Assembly (NCBI RefSeq): GCF_030378205.1
Contig: NZ_CP127385.1
Span: 4,194,001-4,258,000 of the forward strand
Direction of reading: 5' to 3'
DNA length: 64,000 nt
From: Bradyrhizobium sp. NP1
GTDB lineage: Bacteria; Pseudomonadota; Alphaproteobacteria; Rhizobiales; Xanthobacteraceae
In this document: positions 46,637-56,829 of the stretch, piece after piece
How the letters are laid out: each line of letters begins with the position of its first letter
Position numbering within the stretch: position 1 is the first letter of the stretch
Translations under genes and position numbers: made by a program
The notes under the pieces: generated by a model
The model's input: the letters and a program-made list of their open reading frames with translations, nothing else
Told to the model about the DNA's origin: nothing
Database searches by the model: none

Positions 46637-48958
46637 TCACCAGCGGGCCCGCAGCGTCCCGATGATGTTGCGGCCGGGACCGTAGTAGCAGTTGAACTGA
46701 TCGTCGCAGGAGCCGACGTAGCGGGTATCCATGAGGTTCTTGACGTTCAGCGCCACATCCCATTTCGCCAGCGTCGGCGACAGCGCGCCCAGCTCGTAGC
46801 GCGCCGTGAGGTCGTACAGGGTGAACGACGGCACAGGCAGGGTGTTGAGCGCATCGACCGCCTGATCGCCGACGAAGCGCACGCCGCCGCCCAGCGTCAC
46901 CCCGCGCATAACGCCTTCGGCGAAGCGGTAGGTGGTCCACAGCGACGCCTGGTTCATGGGAATGCCGACCGGATGCTTGCCCACGCCGCCGATGGTGTTG
47001 GTCGCGATTACCTTCGCATCGAGATAGGTATAGGCCGCGCTGACGTTGAAGCCATAGAGCCGCGTCGTCTTCAGCTCGACCTCGCCGCCCTGGCTCCGTA
47101 CGGAGCTCGTCTGCACCGCAAAGCCGGGATGCGAGAGGTCGTTCGTCAGCACGTCGTACTGCGTGATGTCGAAAACGGCCGCGGTCAGCAGCAGGTCGAG
47201 GCCGGGCGGCATGTACTTGATACCGACCTCCTTCTGGTCGCCGGTTACGGGAATGAAGGCACGACCGAAAAAGTCCGTTCCAGAGGTCGGCGTAAAGGTC
47301 TGCGAATAGCTCGCATAGGGCGCAACGCCGTTGCTGAAATTGTAGATCAGGCCGCCGTTGTAGGTGAGGCCATGATCGGGCTGCAGCGTCCATGGCGGGT
47401 TGGAGAGCACGCCGGTCGTCGTGTTGAGCGTGCGCGTCTTCTGGTCCTGCTCAAGGTTGTCATAACGCACACCGGCGAGGACCGACAGGCGGCCGATCTC
47501 GGTGCGGTCCTGGATGTAAGTGCCGAACTGGCGCTGATCCTGGTAGCGGTTCGTGGTGATGATCGGGGTCGGCACCGGCGTTCCGTAGGCCGGGCTATAG
47601 AAATTGAAGTTGGTGGCGGCCGCCGTGCCCGTCCCCTGGTAGTTGGGCACGGCCGAATAATCGACGCCGAACAGCACGTGATGGCGCAACATCCCGTTAT
47701 CGAAATCCGCCTTGAGACGGTTGTCGATCTGATACATGTCGATCTGGAAGGTCTGGTTGGCGGCCATCCGCGCAGTGGTCGTGGTGCTTGCCGACGCCCT
47801 GCTCTGCACCTCGTTCAAATTGATGTCGATATTCTGGTAATAGAAGTTCTGCTGGAACGAGAAGACCTCGTTCATCTGGTGCTTGAACTCGTAGCCGATG
47901 CGGGCCTGCTGCACGGATGTGTCGTGAAAGCCGGGCTCGCCGAGGAAGAGATTGCGCGAGATGAACTGACCGGTCGGGCCCGGCACGACTGCCCCCTGAT
48001 AGGGCAGCGGCTGCAGCACGGTGACGTGGGGATCGTACTGATAGGCCGCGAGGATCGTCAGGCTGGTGTCCTCGTTGCGCCAGGTGAAGGACGGCGCGAA
48101 ATAGGCGCGCTCGTTCCGGGTGAAATCGATTTCGCCGTCGCCGAACCTGCCGACGCCGACCACGCGATAGAGCAGCGAACGATCCGACGTGACCGGACCG
48201 CCGACGTCGAACGCGCCTTCCATCGTGTTGCGCAGGCCGAACCGTAGCAGCGCCTCGCCGAACGCCTGGTCGGTGGGCCGCTTGCTGGTGATGTCCCAGA
48301 GGCCGCCGGGACTGCCCTGCCCGTACAGCGTCGCCGCCGGTCCCTTCAGCACGTCGATGCGCTCGAACCCATAAGGCTCCAGCCCGTAATTGTTGACGTT
48401 GAGCCTGAGCCCGTCGAGGAATTGCAGCGCCTGAAATCCCCGGATCGACACGAAGTCGCGCGTGAACTGGCCCTCGCGGAAATAGCTGCTGACGCCCGCG
48501 GTATATTGCAGCGCCTCGCGCACGCTCTGGGCGTCGCGGTCGGCGATCTCCTGTTGCGTCACCGTCGAGACCGAGCGCGGCAGCTGGAGAATGGGTGTTG
48601 CGACCTTGGCGCCGGCCGTGGTGGTTTGCGCGAAATAACCTTCAATGCCGTCACGTGGCAGGCTCGCGGCATTTTCGGCTGGCGCGATCGGCGCGGGATT
48701 GGCGTGCGAGCGTGCCGCCCTCGCCGTCCGCCGCGCCGCATTGCGCGGCCTTGCGCCGGGATCGGCCGCGGAACGCGGCGTGGCCTGCCCCGGCTGCACG
48801 ACAACAGGCGGCAGCGTCGGATCGGGCCGGGCCTGCTGAGCTTCGGCCGACCCGCCCGCCGCGATCGCGCCGATCAGTGCGACCGCAACCGCGGTCCCAA
48901 CCCGTGAAAAATCTCCACCCACACAACTTGAATGAATTCGCAACAAAACAACCCCCAT
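46637..48958 (-). CDS. TonB-dependent receptor (ferric siderophore class), B12-riboswitch controlled
   Basis: An outer-membrane TonB-dependent transporter of about 773 residues. A signal peptide (GTAVAVALIGAIAAGGSAEA) is followed by an unusual Ala/Arg/Pro-rich segment, then a plug domain with LPRSVSTVTQQEIADRDA, FVSIRGFQALQFLDGLRLN and YGFERIDVLKGPAATLYGQG, then a 22-strand barrel ending in an aromatic residue (RARW). The class is that of ferrichrome or ferric-hydroxamate receptors (FhuA/FegA), but the leader carries a cobalamin riboswitch. The start is uncertain: ATG 48958, ATG 49003 and GTG 49024 are all in frame. First gene of the three-gene operon. Confidence 0.92.
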   Translation of the reverse strand: MGVVLLRIHSSCVGGDFSRVGTAVAVALIGAIAAGGSAEAQQARPDPTLPPVVVQPGQATPRSAADPGARPRNAARRTARAARSHANPAPIAPAENAASLPRDGIEGYFAQTTTAGAKVATPILQLPRSVSTVTQQEIADRDAQSVREALQYTAGVSSYFREGQFTRDFVSIRGFQALQFLDGLRLNVNNYGLEPYGFERIDVLKGPAATLYGQGSPGGLWDITSKRPTDQAFGEALLRFGLRNTMEGAFDVGGPVTSDRSLLYRVVGVGRFGDGEIDFTRNERAYFAPSFTWRNEDTSLTILAAYQYDPHVTVLQPLPYQGAVVPGPTGQFISRNLFLGEPGFHDTSVQQARIGYEFKHQMNEVFSFQQNFYYQNIDINLNEVQSRASASTTTTARMAANQTFQIDMYQIDNRLKADFDNGMLRHHVLFGVDYSAVPNYQGTGTAAATNFNFYSPAYGTPVPTPIITTNRYQDQRQFGTYIQDRTEIGRLSVLAGVRYDNLEQDQKTRTLNTTTGVLSNPPWTLQPDHGLTYNGGLIYNFSNGVAPYASYSQTFTPTSGTDFFGRAFIPVTGDQKEVGIKYMPPGLDLLLTAAVFDITQYDVLTNDLSHPGFAVQTSSVRSQGGEVELKTTRLYGFNVSAAYTYLDAKVIATNTIGGVGKHPVGIPMNQASLWTTYRFAEGVMRGVTLGGGVRFVGDQAVDALNTLPVPSFTLYDLTARYELGALSPTLAKWDVALNVKNLMDTRYVGSCDDQFNCYYGPGRNIIGTLRARW

Positions 48959-49184
48959 CGCGCGAATGACGGTGAACACGCACGCCCCTATGGGCGCGCG
49001 CATCACCGCGCACGACGCCGGCACGGCCTACGGCAGCTCTTTCAATGGCAAAACCGAACGGACCCCACGGCAACGTGACACGTCACCGCGACAAACCCTC
49101 CACGAGAGCGCCCGAAGGTCTCTCAAGCTGAAGAGTTTCGCTTCGGCTCACCCCGTCCGATGCGTCTCGCCCGTGACCACGACT

Positions 49185-49357
49185 GACGGCAGGTCTCCTG
49201 GCTCGCGGGTCACCGCCTCGTGGTCGCCTTCCCAGATCCAAGGGGATCCAGTGGCCAATGACACGAGGCTCGCCGCTTACAGTTGCGGGGGCAGCTGCGG
49301 CGTTGGGAAAATTCCCGCACCGCATTCCCTTTTCATCTCGAAAAAACGAGAACCGTC
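49185..49357 (-). ncRNA. Cobalamin riboswitch
   Basis: Read on the minus strand, the core elements occur in order: AAAAGGGAATGCGGTG, CTGCCCCCGCAACTGTAAGC, GCCACTGG, TGGGAAGGC and the B12 box GAGCCAGGAGACCTGCCG. Closing P0 arms GACGG (49357-49353) and CCGTC (49189-49185) pair. About 225 bases then lead to the receptor start, containing several possible hairpins that could be the expression platform. It should bind adenosyl- or other cobalamins and repress the receptor-FhuF-ABC operon. Confidence 0.96.
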
Positions 49358-49456
49358 GAGGATCACCCTAGGTTTGCGAAGCGCTCACTGTCAAGCAGCG
49401 CGACAGTCGCGCTTGTGCGCAGCACCTGGTGCTGTGGCGAAATGTCCCGTCGCCCG

Positions 49457-50974
49457 CTACTCCTTGGATGCGCTGGCTTCCTTCGGCGCCGCTGCCGCCT
49501 TCGCCTGCTCGGCATGCACGAGGTTTTCGCCGGCGACCTCGTTCTTGGCGTCGGCCAGCGTCGCGGCGCGAAACTCGGCGATGGCCTCGTCGAGCTTGCC
49601 CTCGTCGCGAAAGACCAGGCCGAGATTGTTGTGCGCCCAGCTATAGGTGGGATCGATCGAGATCGCCTCGCGGTATTCCGCGATCGCCGGATTGACGTCG
49701 CCGCCGGCACCGGCCTTGTCCTTGAGCACGTCGCCGACGCTGACATGCAGCGTCGCGACCTGCCTCTTGTCCTTGGTGCTTTCGAGCGCGGCGCGGTATT
49801 CGGCCAGCGCGCCGTCGAGATCGCGCTGCCTGCGTAGCGCCGCGGCGAGATTCCAGTGGGCGTGGACATATTTCGGATCGAGCAGCAGCGCCTTGTGGTA
49901 TTCGGCGATCGCGGCGACAACCTCGTTGCGGCGCGCCAGCGCAATGCCAAGATTGTTGTAGGGCAGCGGATAGCGCGGATCGACCGCGATGGCCTGGCGA
50001 TAGGCGTCGACGGCGCCGTCAAGGTTGCCGTGGGGGCCCGCCTTCTCGGCGAGCGCGACGCCGATATTGTTGTAGGCGGTGGCCGAGCGCGGATTGATGC
50101 CCAGCACGCGGCGGAACTGCACCATGGCGTCGTCGAACCGGCCCTGGCGCTGCAAGGCGAGGCCCAGCTGGTTGTGCGGCTGCGGATTGCTCCAGTTCAG
50201 GCTGATCGCCTTGCGGTACATGCCTTCGGCCTGCGCGAACTCGCCGCGATCGAGCAGGTCGTTGCCCTTGAGCATGTAGGCCCATTGCACGTTGACGTCG
50301 TTTTCCTCGAAGCGGGCGATGATGTCGTCGGCCCTCATCAGGCTCTGCTGCCGGTGATCGCGGAACAGCACGACCGCGTTCACGGAGGGCTTGATCGTTT
50401 CCATGATGGCGGGCGCGGCCTTCATCATCAGTTCGTCCGGATTGTCGGACTCGAATCCGCTGGAGAACACCTGCCTGCCGTCGACCCGCACGCGCAGTGC
50501 GTATTTTTCACGGAAAACCAGCTCGCCCGAGATCGCAGCGCCATTGCGGTAATGCAGCACGCTGCGGATCGAGGACACGATGGCGTTGAGCGACAGCCCG
50601 ATGGTCGGCACGACGAAATCGGGCATCTCGTCGCGCGCATAGATGTTGAGGTCGAGGTTGGAGTTGAAGTTCGCCTTGTCGGAGAGCGCGATGCTGTTGT
50701 TGACGCTGCCATAGCCGTTGATCGCGTCGCGCAGGCGGTGGCTCGCCACTTCCGGCGTGTAGCCGGCCTCCGCCAGCGCGGCAGGCACCGAGATCGGCTC
50801 GATGGTGACGACGTCGCGGGCAAGATCCCGCACGATCAGCCCGCAGATCACGGCGGCAACCGCGATCCAGGTCAGCGCCAGCAGGTTGCTGATCGTGGCA
50901 AATTGCGCGATCCAGCCGAGCATCGCGACGAAGCGCGACATGAAATTCGACCACCGGGAAGCTGCTTCCGCCAT
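49457..50974 (-). CDS. TPR-repeat membrane protein
   Basis: A 505-residue protein. One transmembrane helix lies at about residues 30-50 (LLALTWIAVAAVICGLIV), followed by an uncharacterised domain (about 60-225) and about seven tetratricopeptide repeats (about 230-480), for example PQPHNQLGLALQRQGRFDDA and YAHNNLGLVF-like units, ending in Ala/Lys-rich residues. TPRs mediate protein contacts; no catalytic motif is visible. GGAG lies nine bases before ATG 50974. It is upstream of the riboswitch operon on the same strand, with its own end before the riboswitch. Confidence 0.9.
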   Translation of the reverse strand: MAEAASRWSNFMSRFVAMLGWIAQFATISNLLALTWIAVAAVICGLIVRDLARDVVTIEPISVPAALAEAGYTPEVASHRLRDAINGYGSVNNSIALSDKANFNSNLDLNIYARDEMPDFVVPTIGLSLNAIVSSIRSVLHYRNGAAISGELVFREKYALRVRVDGRQVFSSGFESDNPDELMMKAAPAIMETIKPSVNAVVLFRDHRQQSLMRADDIIARFEENDVNVQWAYMLKGNDLLDRGEFAQAEGMYRKAISLNWSNPQPHNQLGLALQRQGRFDDAMVQFRRVLGINPRSATAYNNIGVALAEKAGPHGNLDGAVDAYRQAIAVDPRYPLPYNNLGIALARRNEVVAAIAEYHKALLLDPKYVHAHWNLAAALRRQRDLDGALAEYRAALESTKDKRQVATLHVSVGDVLKDKAGAGGDVNPAIAEYREAISIDPTYSWAHNNLGLVFRDEGKLDEAIAEFRAATLADAKNEVAGENLVHAEQAKAAAAPKEASASKE

Positions 50975-51017
50975 CGCCGGTCTCCGCCGGTTGCAACGGG
51001 TTTATACTGCAATCCTA

Positions 51018-51074
51018 GAGCATGATCCGGAAAGTGTGCAGCGGTTTTCCGAAAAGATCATGCTCAATCAAAAA
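51018..51074. repeat. Dispersed palindromic repeat, family 1 (copy 3)
   Basis: GAGCATGATCCGGAAAGTGT, GCGGTTTTCCGAAAAGATCA and TGCTC form the hairpin. It lacks the second hairpin found in the other two copies. Confidence 0.9.
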
Positions 51075-51170
51075 TGCTCGGCGCCGCTGCGCGAGCTTAC
51101 GGTAGCAGACACCCCTTGCGTGTGAAGCAGCCCACATCACCGCCGCGGAATTGAGCGGGAACCTCGGCCC

Positions 51171-52070
51171 TCAGCGGATCGCGAGCGCGACGCCGGCGAG
51201 CGTGAAGACCAGCGCGGCGATCTGGACCACGCCCAGCGGCTCGTGCAGCGTGACCGCGGAGGCCACGACGCCGATCACCGGCACCGCCATGGTGCCGATC
51301 GCGGCCACCGATGCCGGCAGCCGGGCGAGCGCCGCAAACCAGCTCACAAAGCAGATGCAGAACTGCACCACGACGGCATAGATCAGGAGCACCCAGCCGA
51401 GCGGGGTCACCGCGTTCCACTGCGGGTGCTCGATGATCGGCCCGATGATCGCAACCGGCAGGCAGCCGAGCCCGACCTGCCAGGCGGCGGCGGGAAGCGG
51501 CGACAGCTTGATCGGCAGCTTCTTGGAAAGCACCGTGCCGAACGCAAAGCCGATCGCCCCGCAAAGGGCCAGGATCGTGCCGGGCAGTTTCGCCTGGTTG
51601 GCCGAGATGCCGCTGCCGCCCATGATGACGGCAAGCCCGGTGAGGGCCATCAGGAGCGCGATGGTGCGCGCGAGCGTCGGCCGCTCGCCCAGCACAGGCC
51701 AGGCGATCAGCGCCGCCCAGACCGGCATGGTGTAGGCGATCAGCGCGGCCTCGCTCGCCGGCAGCCAGAGCAGCGCGAGCCCCACCAGCACCATCCAGGC
51801 GGTGACATTGAGGAGGGCCGCCAGCAGCAGCCGCGGCCAGACCTCGGCCGGCACCTTCAGGCTCTCGCCGCGCACGAGTGCCAGCAGCGCAAGCAGTGCG
51901 GCACCCGCAGCGCCCGTCCCGCCGCGCAGCGTCAGCGGCGGCACCTCGCCGATCAGAAACTTGGTGACGGGCCAGTTCAAGCCCCAGCCGATCGAGGTGA
52001 TGGCGAGGAAGATCAGGCCGGCGGGCGCAAGCCGCGCCCGCTGCGACGGTGCCTTTGATGATTCTGTCAT
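51171..52070 (-). CDS. EamA/DMT family permease
   Basis: An inner-membrane protein of 299 residues with ten predicted helices and two EamA repeats. WGLNWPVTKFLIGEVPPLTLRG is the typical first-helix and loop motif, and the second repeat starts near residue 150 (LALCGAIGFAFGTVLSKKL). It is not closely similar to the DMT permease at 3856-4776. The substrate is unknown. ATG 52070 is chosen because the upstream frame adds 20 non-membrane residues. Confidence 0.9.
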   Translation of the reverse strand: MTESSKAPSQRARLAPAGLIFLAITSIGWGLNWPVTKFLIGEVPPLTLRGGTGAAGAALLALLALVRGESLKVPAEVWPRLLLAALLNVTAWMVLVGLALLWLPASEAALIAYTMPVWAALIAWPVLGERPTLARTIALLMALTGLAVIMGGSGISANQAKLPGTILALCGAIGFAFGTVLSKKLPIKLSPLPAAAWQVGLGCLPVAIIGPIIEHPQWNAVTPLGWVLLIYAVVVQFCICFVSWFAALARLPASVAAIGTMAVPVIGVVASAVTLHEPLGVVQIAALVFTLAGVALAIR

Positions 52071-52146
52071 GAAGCCGGCAGTCGGGGTGGAATCAGGGGC
52101 ACATTGCCGGGTCGTGGCGGCCTGCACCACGCACGCACCGGTATAG

Positions 52147-52883
52147 CAGCCCCCAGCATGCCCGTAGGCCTACGTGAGTCTCCCCGGCGCAAGGCGGAAA
52201 CGGCGAATAAAAGCTGGCCTGTGAACAGCGGGGCGAAGCTCTGATCCACACCGCCGCGCGAATTTTTTCCGCTTCCGAATCTCTGAGGACTCACTGATAC
52301 TTGAGCCCATCACAGGCGCGGCATTGCCCCCTGTTATCCCACCCTTTCCACCATATTTAGTGTTTGATTCAGAAACTCGTACTAGTTCTTGACGGGCGTA
52401 ACGGAGATGTCCTAGCTTTCCCTCTGTTCGGCGCGAGTGTGTTTGGGTCCCGCCGGTCGCTCCCAAAAGGGTTCCAGATTAACCACTCCGCTGGCCGGAC
52501 AAGGCCTCGGGTGAAGGGCGTGTCTGCCCAAAATCCAGGGATTTTCGGGGCGCCAAAATGGGCCGAACGGCCCGCTCGGGGAAGGGCCGGAACCGGCCCG
52601 ACTTCGTGTGTCGCGTGACGCGTTGGGGCGTTGAACGCATGGCCTGATTTGCCCGCGAGGAAACTTGGGGCGCGTGGCGATCAGGGCGTGCCGGACCGAA
52701 GGGCGATGCCTGCATCGCCCTCACGTCCAGAGAAACAGGGCCGGAACCACCGGCTTTTGGAACCGCGGAGGCTTCGAAGCCGCTTGAGGGCGCCTGCCCT
52801 TTTGGGTTCGAGGGTTTCGCTCAAGGGAACAACAGCCGGGGCGCGGGTAGGCGTTCTGGCCAAAAAAGAGACGGGGCACGACT
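52147..52883 (+). promoter_or_regulatory. Long leader/promoter region of nrdJ with a probable NrdR box
   Basis: About 740 bases without a convincing gene. CCACCATATTTAGTGT at 52348-52363 matches the NrdR box consensus at 13 of 16 positions. A weaker palindrome, AACT-N6-AGTT, is at 52374-52387, but its spacing of about 25 bases is not the usual 31-32. Further on there are hairpins such as GGCGATGCCTGCATCGCC (about 52702) and GGGCGCCTGCCCTTTT (about 52790), the latter terminator-like. I see no cobalamin riboswitch here. Confidence 0.5.
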
Positions 52884-55800
52884 ATGCGAATCGAACGACG
52901 CCACACCAAAGCCGGCCAATCACCCTATGCCGGCATCGATTTCAGATTGACGACATCGGAGATCCGCAACCCCGACGGCTCGGTGGTGTTTCGCGCTGAA
53001 AACGTCGAGATCCCCGAGGTCTGGTCGCAGGTCGCCTCCGACGTGCTGGCCCAGAAATACTTCCGCAAAGCCGGCGTCGCCGCCAGGCTGAAGAAAGTCG
53101 AGGAGGAGACGGTCCCCTCCTTCCTGTGGCGCGCGGTGCCGGACGCCGAGGCGCTGAGCCTGCTGCCCGAGAAGGAACGCTATGTCGGCGAGACCTCGGC
53201 CAAGCAGGTGTTCGATCGCCTTGCCGGCTGCTGGACCTATTGGGGCTGGAAGGGCGGCTATTTCTCTTCGGAAGAAGACGCGCAGGCCTTCTTCGACGAG
53301 CTGCGCTACATGCTGGCGAAGCAAATGGTGGCGCCGAACTCGCCGCAATGGTTCAACACCGGGCTGCACTGGGCCTATGGCGTCGACGGCCCCGGCCAGG
53401 GCCACTATTACGTCGACTGGAAGACCGGCAAGCTGACGAAATCCAAGTCGGCCTATGAGCATCCGCAGCCGCACGCCTGCTTCATCCAGGGCATCGAGGA
53501 CGACCTCGTCAACGAGGGCGGCATCATGGACCTCTGGGTGCGCGAGGCGCGCCTGTTCAAATATGGCTCCGGCACCGGCTCGAACTTCTCGCGCCTGCGC
53601 GGCGAAGGCGAGCGCCTGTCCGGCGGTGGCCGCTCGTCGGGCCTGATGAGCTTCCTCAAGATCGGCGACCGCGCCGCCGGCGCGATCAAGTCGGGCGGCA
53701 CCACGCGCCGCGCCGCCAAGATGGTCGTGGTCGACGTCGATCACCCCGACATCGAGACCTATATCGACTGGAAGGTGAAGGAGGAGCAGAAGGTCGCAGC
53801 GCTCGTGACCGGCTCCAAGATCAACCAGAAGCACCTCAAGGCCGTGATGAAGGCCTGCGTCAACTGCGAGGGTTCTGGCGACGACTGCTTCGATCCCGAG
53901 AAGAACCCGGCGCTCCGCCGCGAGATCAAGCTGGCGCGCCGCTCGCTGGTGCCCGACAACTACATCAAGCGGGTGATCCAGTTCGCCAAGCAGGGCTACA
54001 AGGACATCCAGTTCGACATCTACGACACCGACTGGGATTCGGAAGCCTACCTCACGGTGTCAGGCCAGAACTCCAACAACTCGGTCTCGCTGAAGGACGA
54101 CTTCCTGCGCGCGGTGGAGACCGACGGCGAGTGGAGCCTGATCGGCCGCACCACCAAGAAGGTGACGAAGACGCTGAAGGCCCGCGACCTCTGGGAGAAG
54201 ATCGGCTACGCCGCCTGGGCGTCCGCCGATCCGGGCCTGCACTTCAACACCACGATGAACGACTGGCACACCTGCAAGGCGTCCGGCGACATCCGCGCGT
54301 CCAATCCGTGCTCGGAATACATGTTCCTGGACGACACGGCGTGCAATCTGGCCTCTGCCAACCTGCTGACCTTCTACGACACCACGACCAAGCACTTCGA
54401 CGTGGAGTCCTACGAGCATCTCTGCCGGCTGTGGACGCTGGTGCTCGAGATCTCCGTGATGATGGCGCAGTTCCCCTCCAAGGCGATCGCCGAGCTCTCC
54501 TACGAGTTCCGCACGCTGGGGCTCGGCTTTGCCAATATCGGCGGCCTCTTGATGACCATGGGGCTTCCTTACGACAGCAAGGAAGGCCGCGCGCTCTGCG
54601 GCACGCTGACCTCGATCATGACCGGCATCGCCTACAAGACCTCGGCCGAGATGGCGGCTGAACTGGGCACCTTCCCCGGCTACAAGAAGAACGCGGCGCA
54701 CATGCTGCGGGTGATCCGCAACCACCGCCGCGCCGCGCACGGCCAGGCCTCCGGCTACGAGGCGCTGTCCGTCAACCCGGTGCCGCTCGACCACGCCTCC
54801 TGCCCGCAACCCGCCCTCGTCGCGCATGCGACCAAGGCCTGGGACGAGGCGCTGGAGCTTGGCGAGAAGAACGGCTACCGCAACGCGCAGACCACGGTGG
54901 TCGCGCCGACCGGCACGATCGGGCTCGTGATGGACTGCGACACCACGGGCATCGAGCCGGACTTCGCGCTGGTGAAGTTCAAGAAGCTCGCCGGCGGCGG
55001 CTACTTCAAGATCATCAACCGCGCGGTCCCCGAGGCGCTGCGCGCGCTCGGCTATCGCGAGAGCGAGATCGCGGAGATCGAGGCCTATGCCGTCGGCCAC
55101 GGTTCGCTCTCCAACGCGCCGGCCGTCAACGCCTCCACCTTGAAAGCAAAGGGCTTCACCGATGAGGCCATCGCGAAGGTGGAAAAGGCGCTGCCGACCG
55201 CCTTCGACATCAAGTTCGCCTTCAACAAGTGGACTTTCGGCGAGGACTTCATCCGCGACCAGCTCGGCATCGGCGCGGAAGCCATTGCCGCGCCGAACTT
55301 CGACCTGCTCGCGGCGGTCGGCTTCACCAAGCGCGAGATCGAGGCGGCCAACGTCCACATCTGCGGCGCCATGACGGTGGAAGGCGCGCCGCATCTTAGG
55401 CCTGAGCACTATCCGGTGTTCGACTGCGCCAACCCCTGCGGCAAGATCGGCAAGCGCTATCTGTCGGTGGAAAGCCACATCCGCATGATGGCGGCGTCGC
55501 AGCCCTTCATCTCGGGCGCGATCTCGAAGACCATCAACATGCCGAACGACGCCACGGTCGAGGACTGCAAGTCCGCCTACCTCTTGTCCTGGAAGCTGGC
55601 GCTGAAGGCCAACGCGCTCTACCGCGACGGCTCGAAGCTCTCGCAGCCGCTCAACTCGCAGCTCATCGCCGACGATGAGGACGAGGACGATGCGGTCGAG
55701 CAACTCTACGACAAGCCGATGGCTGCGCGGGCGACGCAGGTCTCCGAGAAGATCGTGGAGAAGCTCGTCGAGCGCATCATCGTGATGCGCGAGCGCGAGA

Positions 55801-56657
55801 AGATGCCGGATCGCCGCAAGGGCTACACCCAGAAGGCCGTGGTCGGCGGACACAAGGTCTACTTGCGCACCGGCGAATATGACGACGGCCGCCTCGGCGA
55901 GATCTTCATCGACATGCACAAGGAAGGCGCCGCACTTCGCTCCTTCATCAACAACTTCGCGATCGCGGTCTCGCTCGGCCTGCAATACGGCGTGCCGCTC
56001 GATGAATATGTCGACGCCTTCACCTTCACCCGCTTCGAGCCGGCGGGCCCGGTGCAGGGTAACGACAGCATCAAGTACGCGACCTCGATCCTGGACTATG
56101 TGTTCCGCGAGCTCGCGGTGAGCTACCTGTCGCGCTTCGACCTCGCCCATGTCGATCCGACCGAGAGTAGCTTCGACGCGCTCGGCAAGGGCGTCGAGGA
56201 AGGCAAGGAGCCGGACGACACGCATGGCAGCCACCAGGCCATCAAGTACCTGTCGAAGGGCCTGACGCGCTCGCGCACCGACAACCTCGTGGTCATGCGC
56301 GGCGGCTCGGCGGCGGTCTCCTCCGGCTCGGACTCCGCGCCCGCGGGCGGCTCGCGCGTCACCGCGCTGTCGCAGCACGGGGCCACCAACCGCGCCGGCG
56401 ATGCGGCCGAGGGCGCGGTTGCGCTCAAGCAGGAGTCGAGCCACGACCTCTCGCCGACCGAGAAGCTCGAGGCGCTGCAATGGAGCAAGGCGGGCGCCGC
56501 CGCAGCCGCCGCGCCCTCCAAGGCCGAGCGCCGGGCTGAGGCGAAAGCCAAAGGCTACGAAGGCGAGATGTGCTCCGAGTGCGGCAACTTCACCTTGGTG
56601 CGCAACGGCACCTGCATGAAGTGCGATACGTGCGGGTCGACGACGGGGTGTTCGTGA
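52884..56657 (+). CDS. nrdJ: Adenosylcobalamin-dependent ribonucleotide reductase (class II)
   Basis: Makes deoxyribonucleotides without oxygen using an adenosylcobalamin-derived thiyl radical. The 1257-residue protein has the N-terminal [18 protein letters not shown], the catalytic region [20 protein letters not shown] with the essential Cys and Glu, the substrate-phosphate motif [18 protein letters not shown], and a C-terminal zinc/redox region with [18 protein letters not shown] and the terminal Cys pair. Length matches the large alphaproteobacterial form. It is the main RNR of Bradyrhizobium-type bacteria, which makes B12 supply essential. A hairpin follows it. Confidence 0.97.
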   Translation: MRIERRHTKAGQSPYAGIDFRLTTSEIRNPDGSVVFRAENVEIPEVWSQVASDVLAQKYFRKAGVAARLKKVEEETVPSFLWRAVPDAEALSLLPEKERYVGETSAKQVFDRLAGCWTYWGWKGGYFSSEEDAQAFFDELRYMLAKQMVAPNSPQWFNTGLHWAYGVDGPGQGHYYVDWKTGKLTKSKSAYEHPQPHACFIQGIEDDLVNEGGIMDLWVREARLFKYGSGTGSNFSRLRGEGERLSGGGRSSGLMSFLKIGDRAAGAIKSGGTTRRAAKMVVVDVDHPDIETYIDWKVKEEQKVAALVTGSKINQKHLKAVMKACVNCEGSGDDCFDPEKNPALRREIKLARRSLVPDNYIKRVIQFAKQGYKDIQFDIYDTDWDSEAYLTVSGQNSNNSVSLKDDFLRAVETDGEWSLIGRTTKKVTKTLKARDLWEKIGYAAWASADPGLHFNTTMNDWHTCKASGDIRASNPCSEYMFLDDTACNLASANLLTFYDTTTKHFDVESYEHLCRLWTLVLEISVMMAQFPSKAIAELSYEFRTLGLGFANIGGLLMTMGLPYDSKEGRALCGTLTSIMTGIAYKTSAEMAAELGTFPGYKKNAAHMLRVIRNHRRAAHGQASGYEALSVNPVPLDHASCPQPALVAHATKAWDEALELGEKNGYRNAQTTVVAPTGTIGLVMDCDTTGIEPDFALVKFKKLAGGGYFKIINRAVPEALRALGYRESEIAEIEAYAVGHGSLSNAPAVNASTLKAKGFTDEAIAKVEKALPTAFDIKFAFNKWTFGEDFIRDQLGIGAEAIAAPNFDLLAAVGFTKREIEAANVHICGAMTVEGAPHLRPEHYPVFDCANPCGKIGKRYLSVESHIRMMAASQPFISGAISKTINMPNDATVEDCKSAYLLSWKLALKANALYRDGSKLSQPLNSQLIADDEDEDDAVEQLYDKPMAARATQVSEKIVEKLVERIIVMREREKMPDRRKGYTQKAVVGGHKVYLRTGEYDDGRLGEIFIDMHKEGAALRSFINNFAIAVSLGLQYGVPLDEYVDAFTFTRFEPAGPVQGNDSIKYATSILDYVFRELAVSYLSRFDLAHVDPTESSFDALGKGVEEGKEPDDTHGSHQAIKYLSKGLTRSRTDNLVVMRGGSAAVSSGSDSAPAGGSRVTALSQHGATNRAGDAAEGAVALKQESSHDLSPTEKLEALQWSKAGAAAAAAPSKAERRAEAKAKGYEGEMCSECGNFTLVRNGTCMKCDTCGSTTGCS

Positions 56658-56734
56658 GAGCAACCGCGTGGGGGCGTGGATCTAGCTCACACGAAAGAAA
56701 GCCCGCGACCTAAACCAAAATAAGACCGCGAGCA

Positions 56735-56764
56735 GCGAAACCCCACAGAAATGCGGGGTTTCGC
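56735..56764 (+). terminator. Hairpin after nrdJ
   Basis: GCGAAACCCC and GGGGTTTCGC pair around ACAGAAATGC. There is no T tail on the plus strand, so it may be a weak or Rho-assisted terminator. Confidence 0.6.
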
Positions 56765-56829
56765 TTACCGGCCGAGGCGGGATAGCAAAAAATGAACCGC
56801 AGGGGGTCTATTTTGAAACGGGGCAATTG

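Noticed and set aside
49457..50974. TPR protein as a fourth member of the B12 operon
   Set aside because: It ends before the riboswitch, so it lies upstream of the regulated unit. It is probably separate.
52147..52883. Cobalamin riboswitch ahead of nrdJ
   Set aside because: Searched for because the enzyme uses B12, but neither the B12 box nor the CCCGCAACTG element is present on the plus strand.
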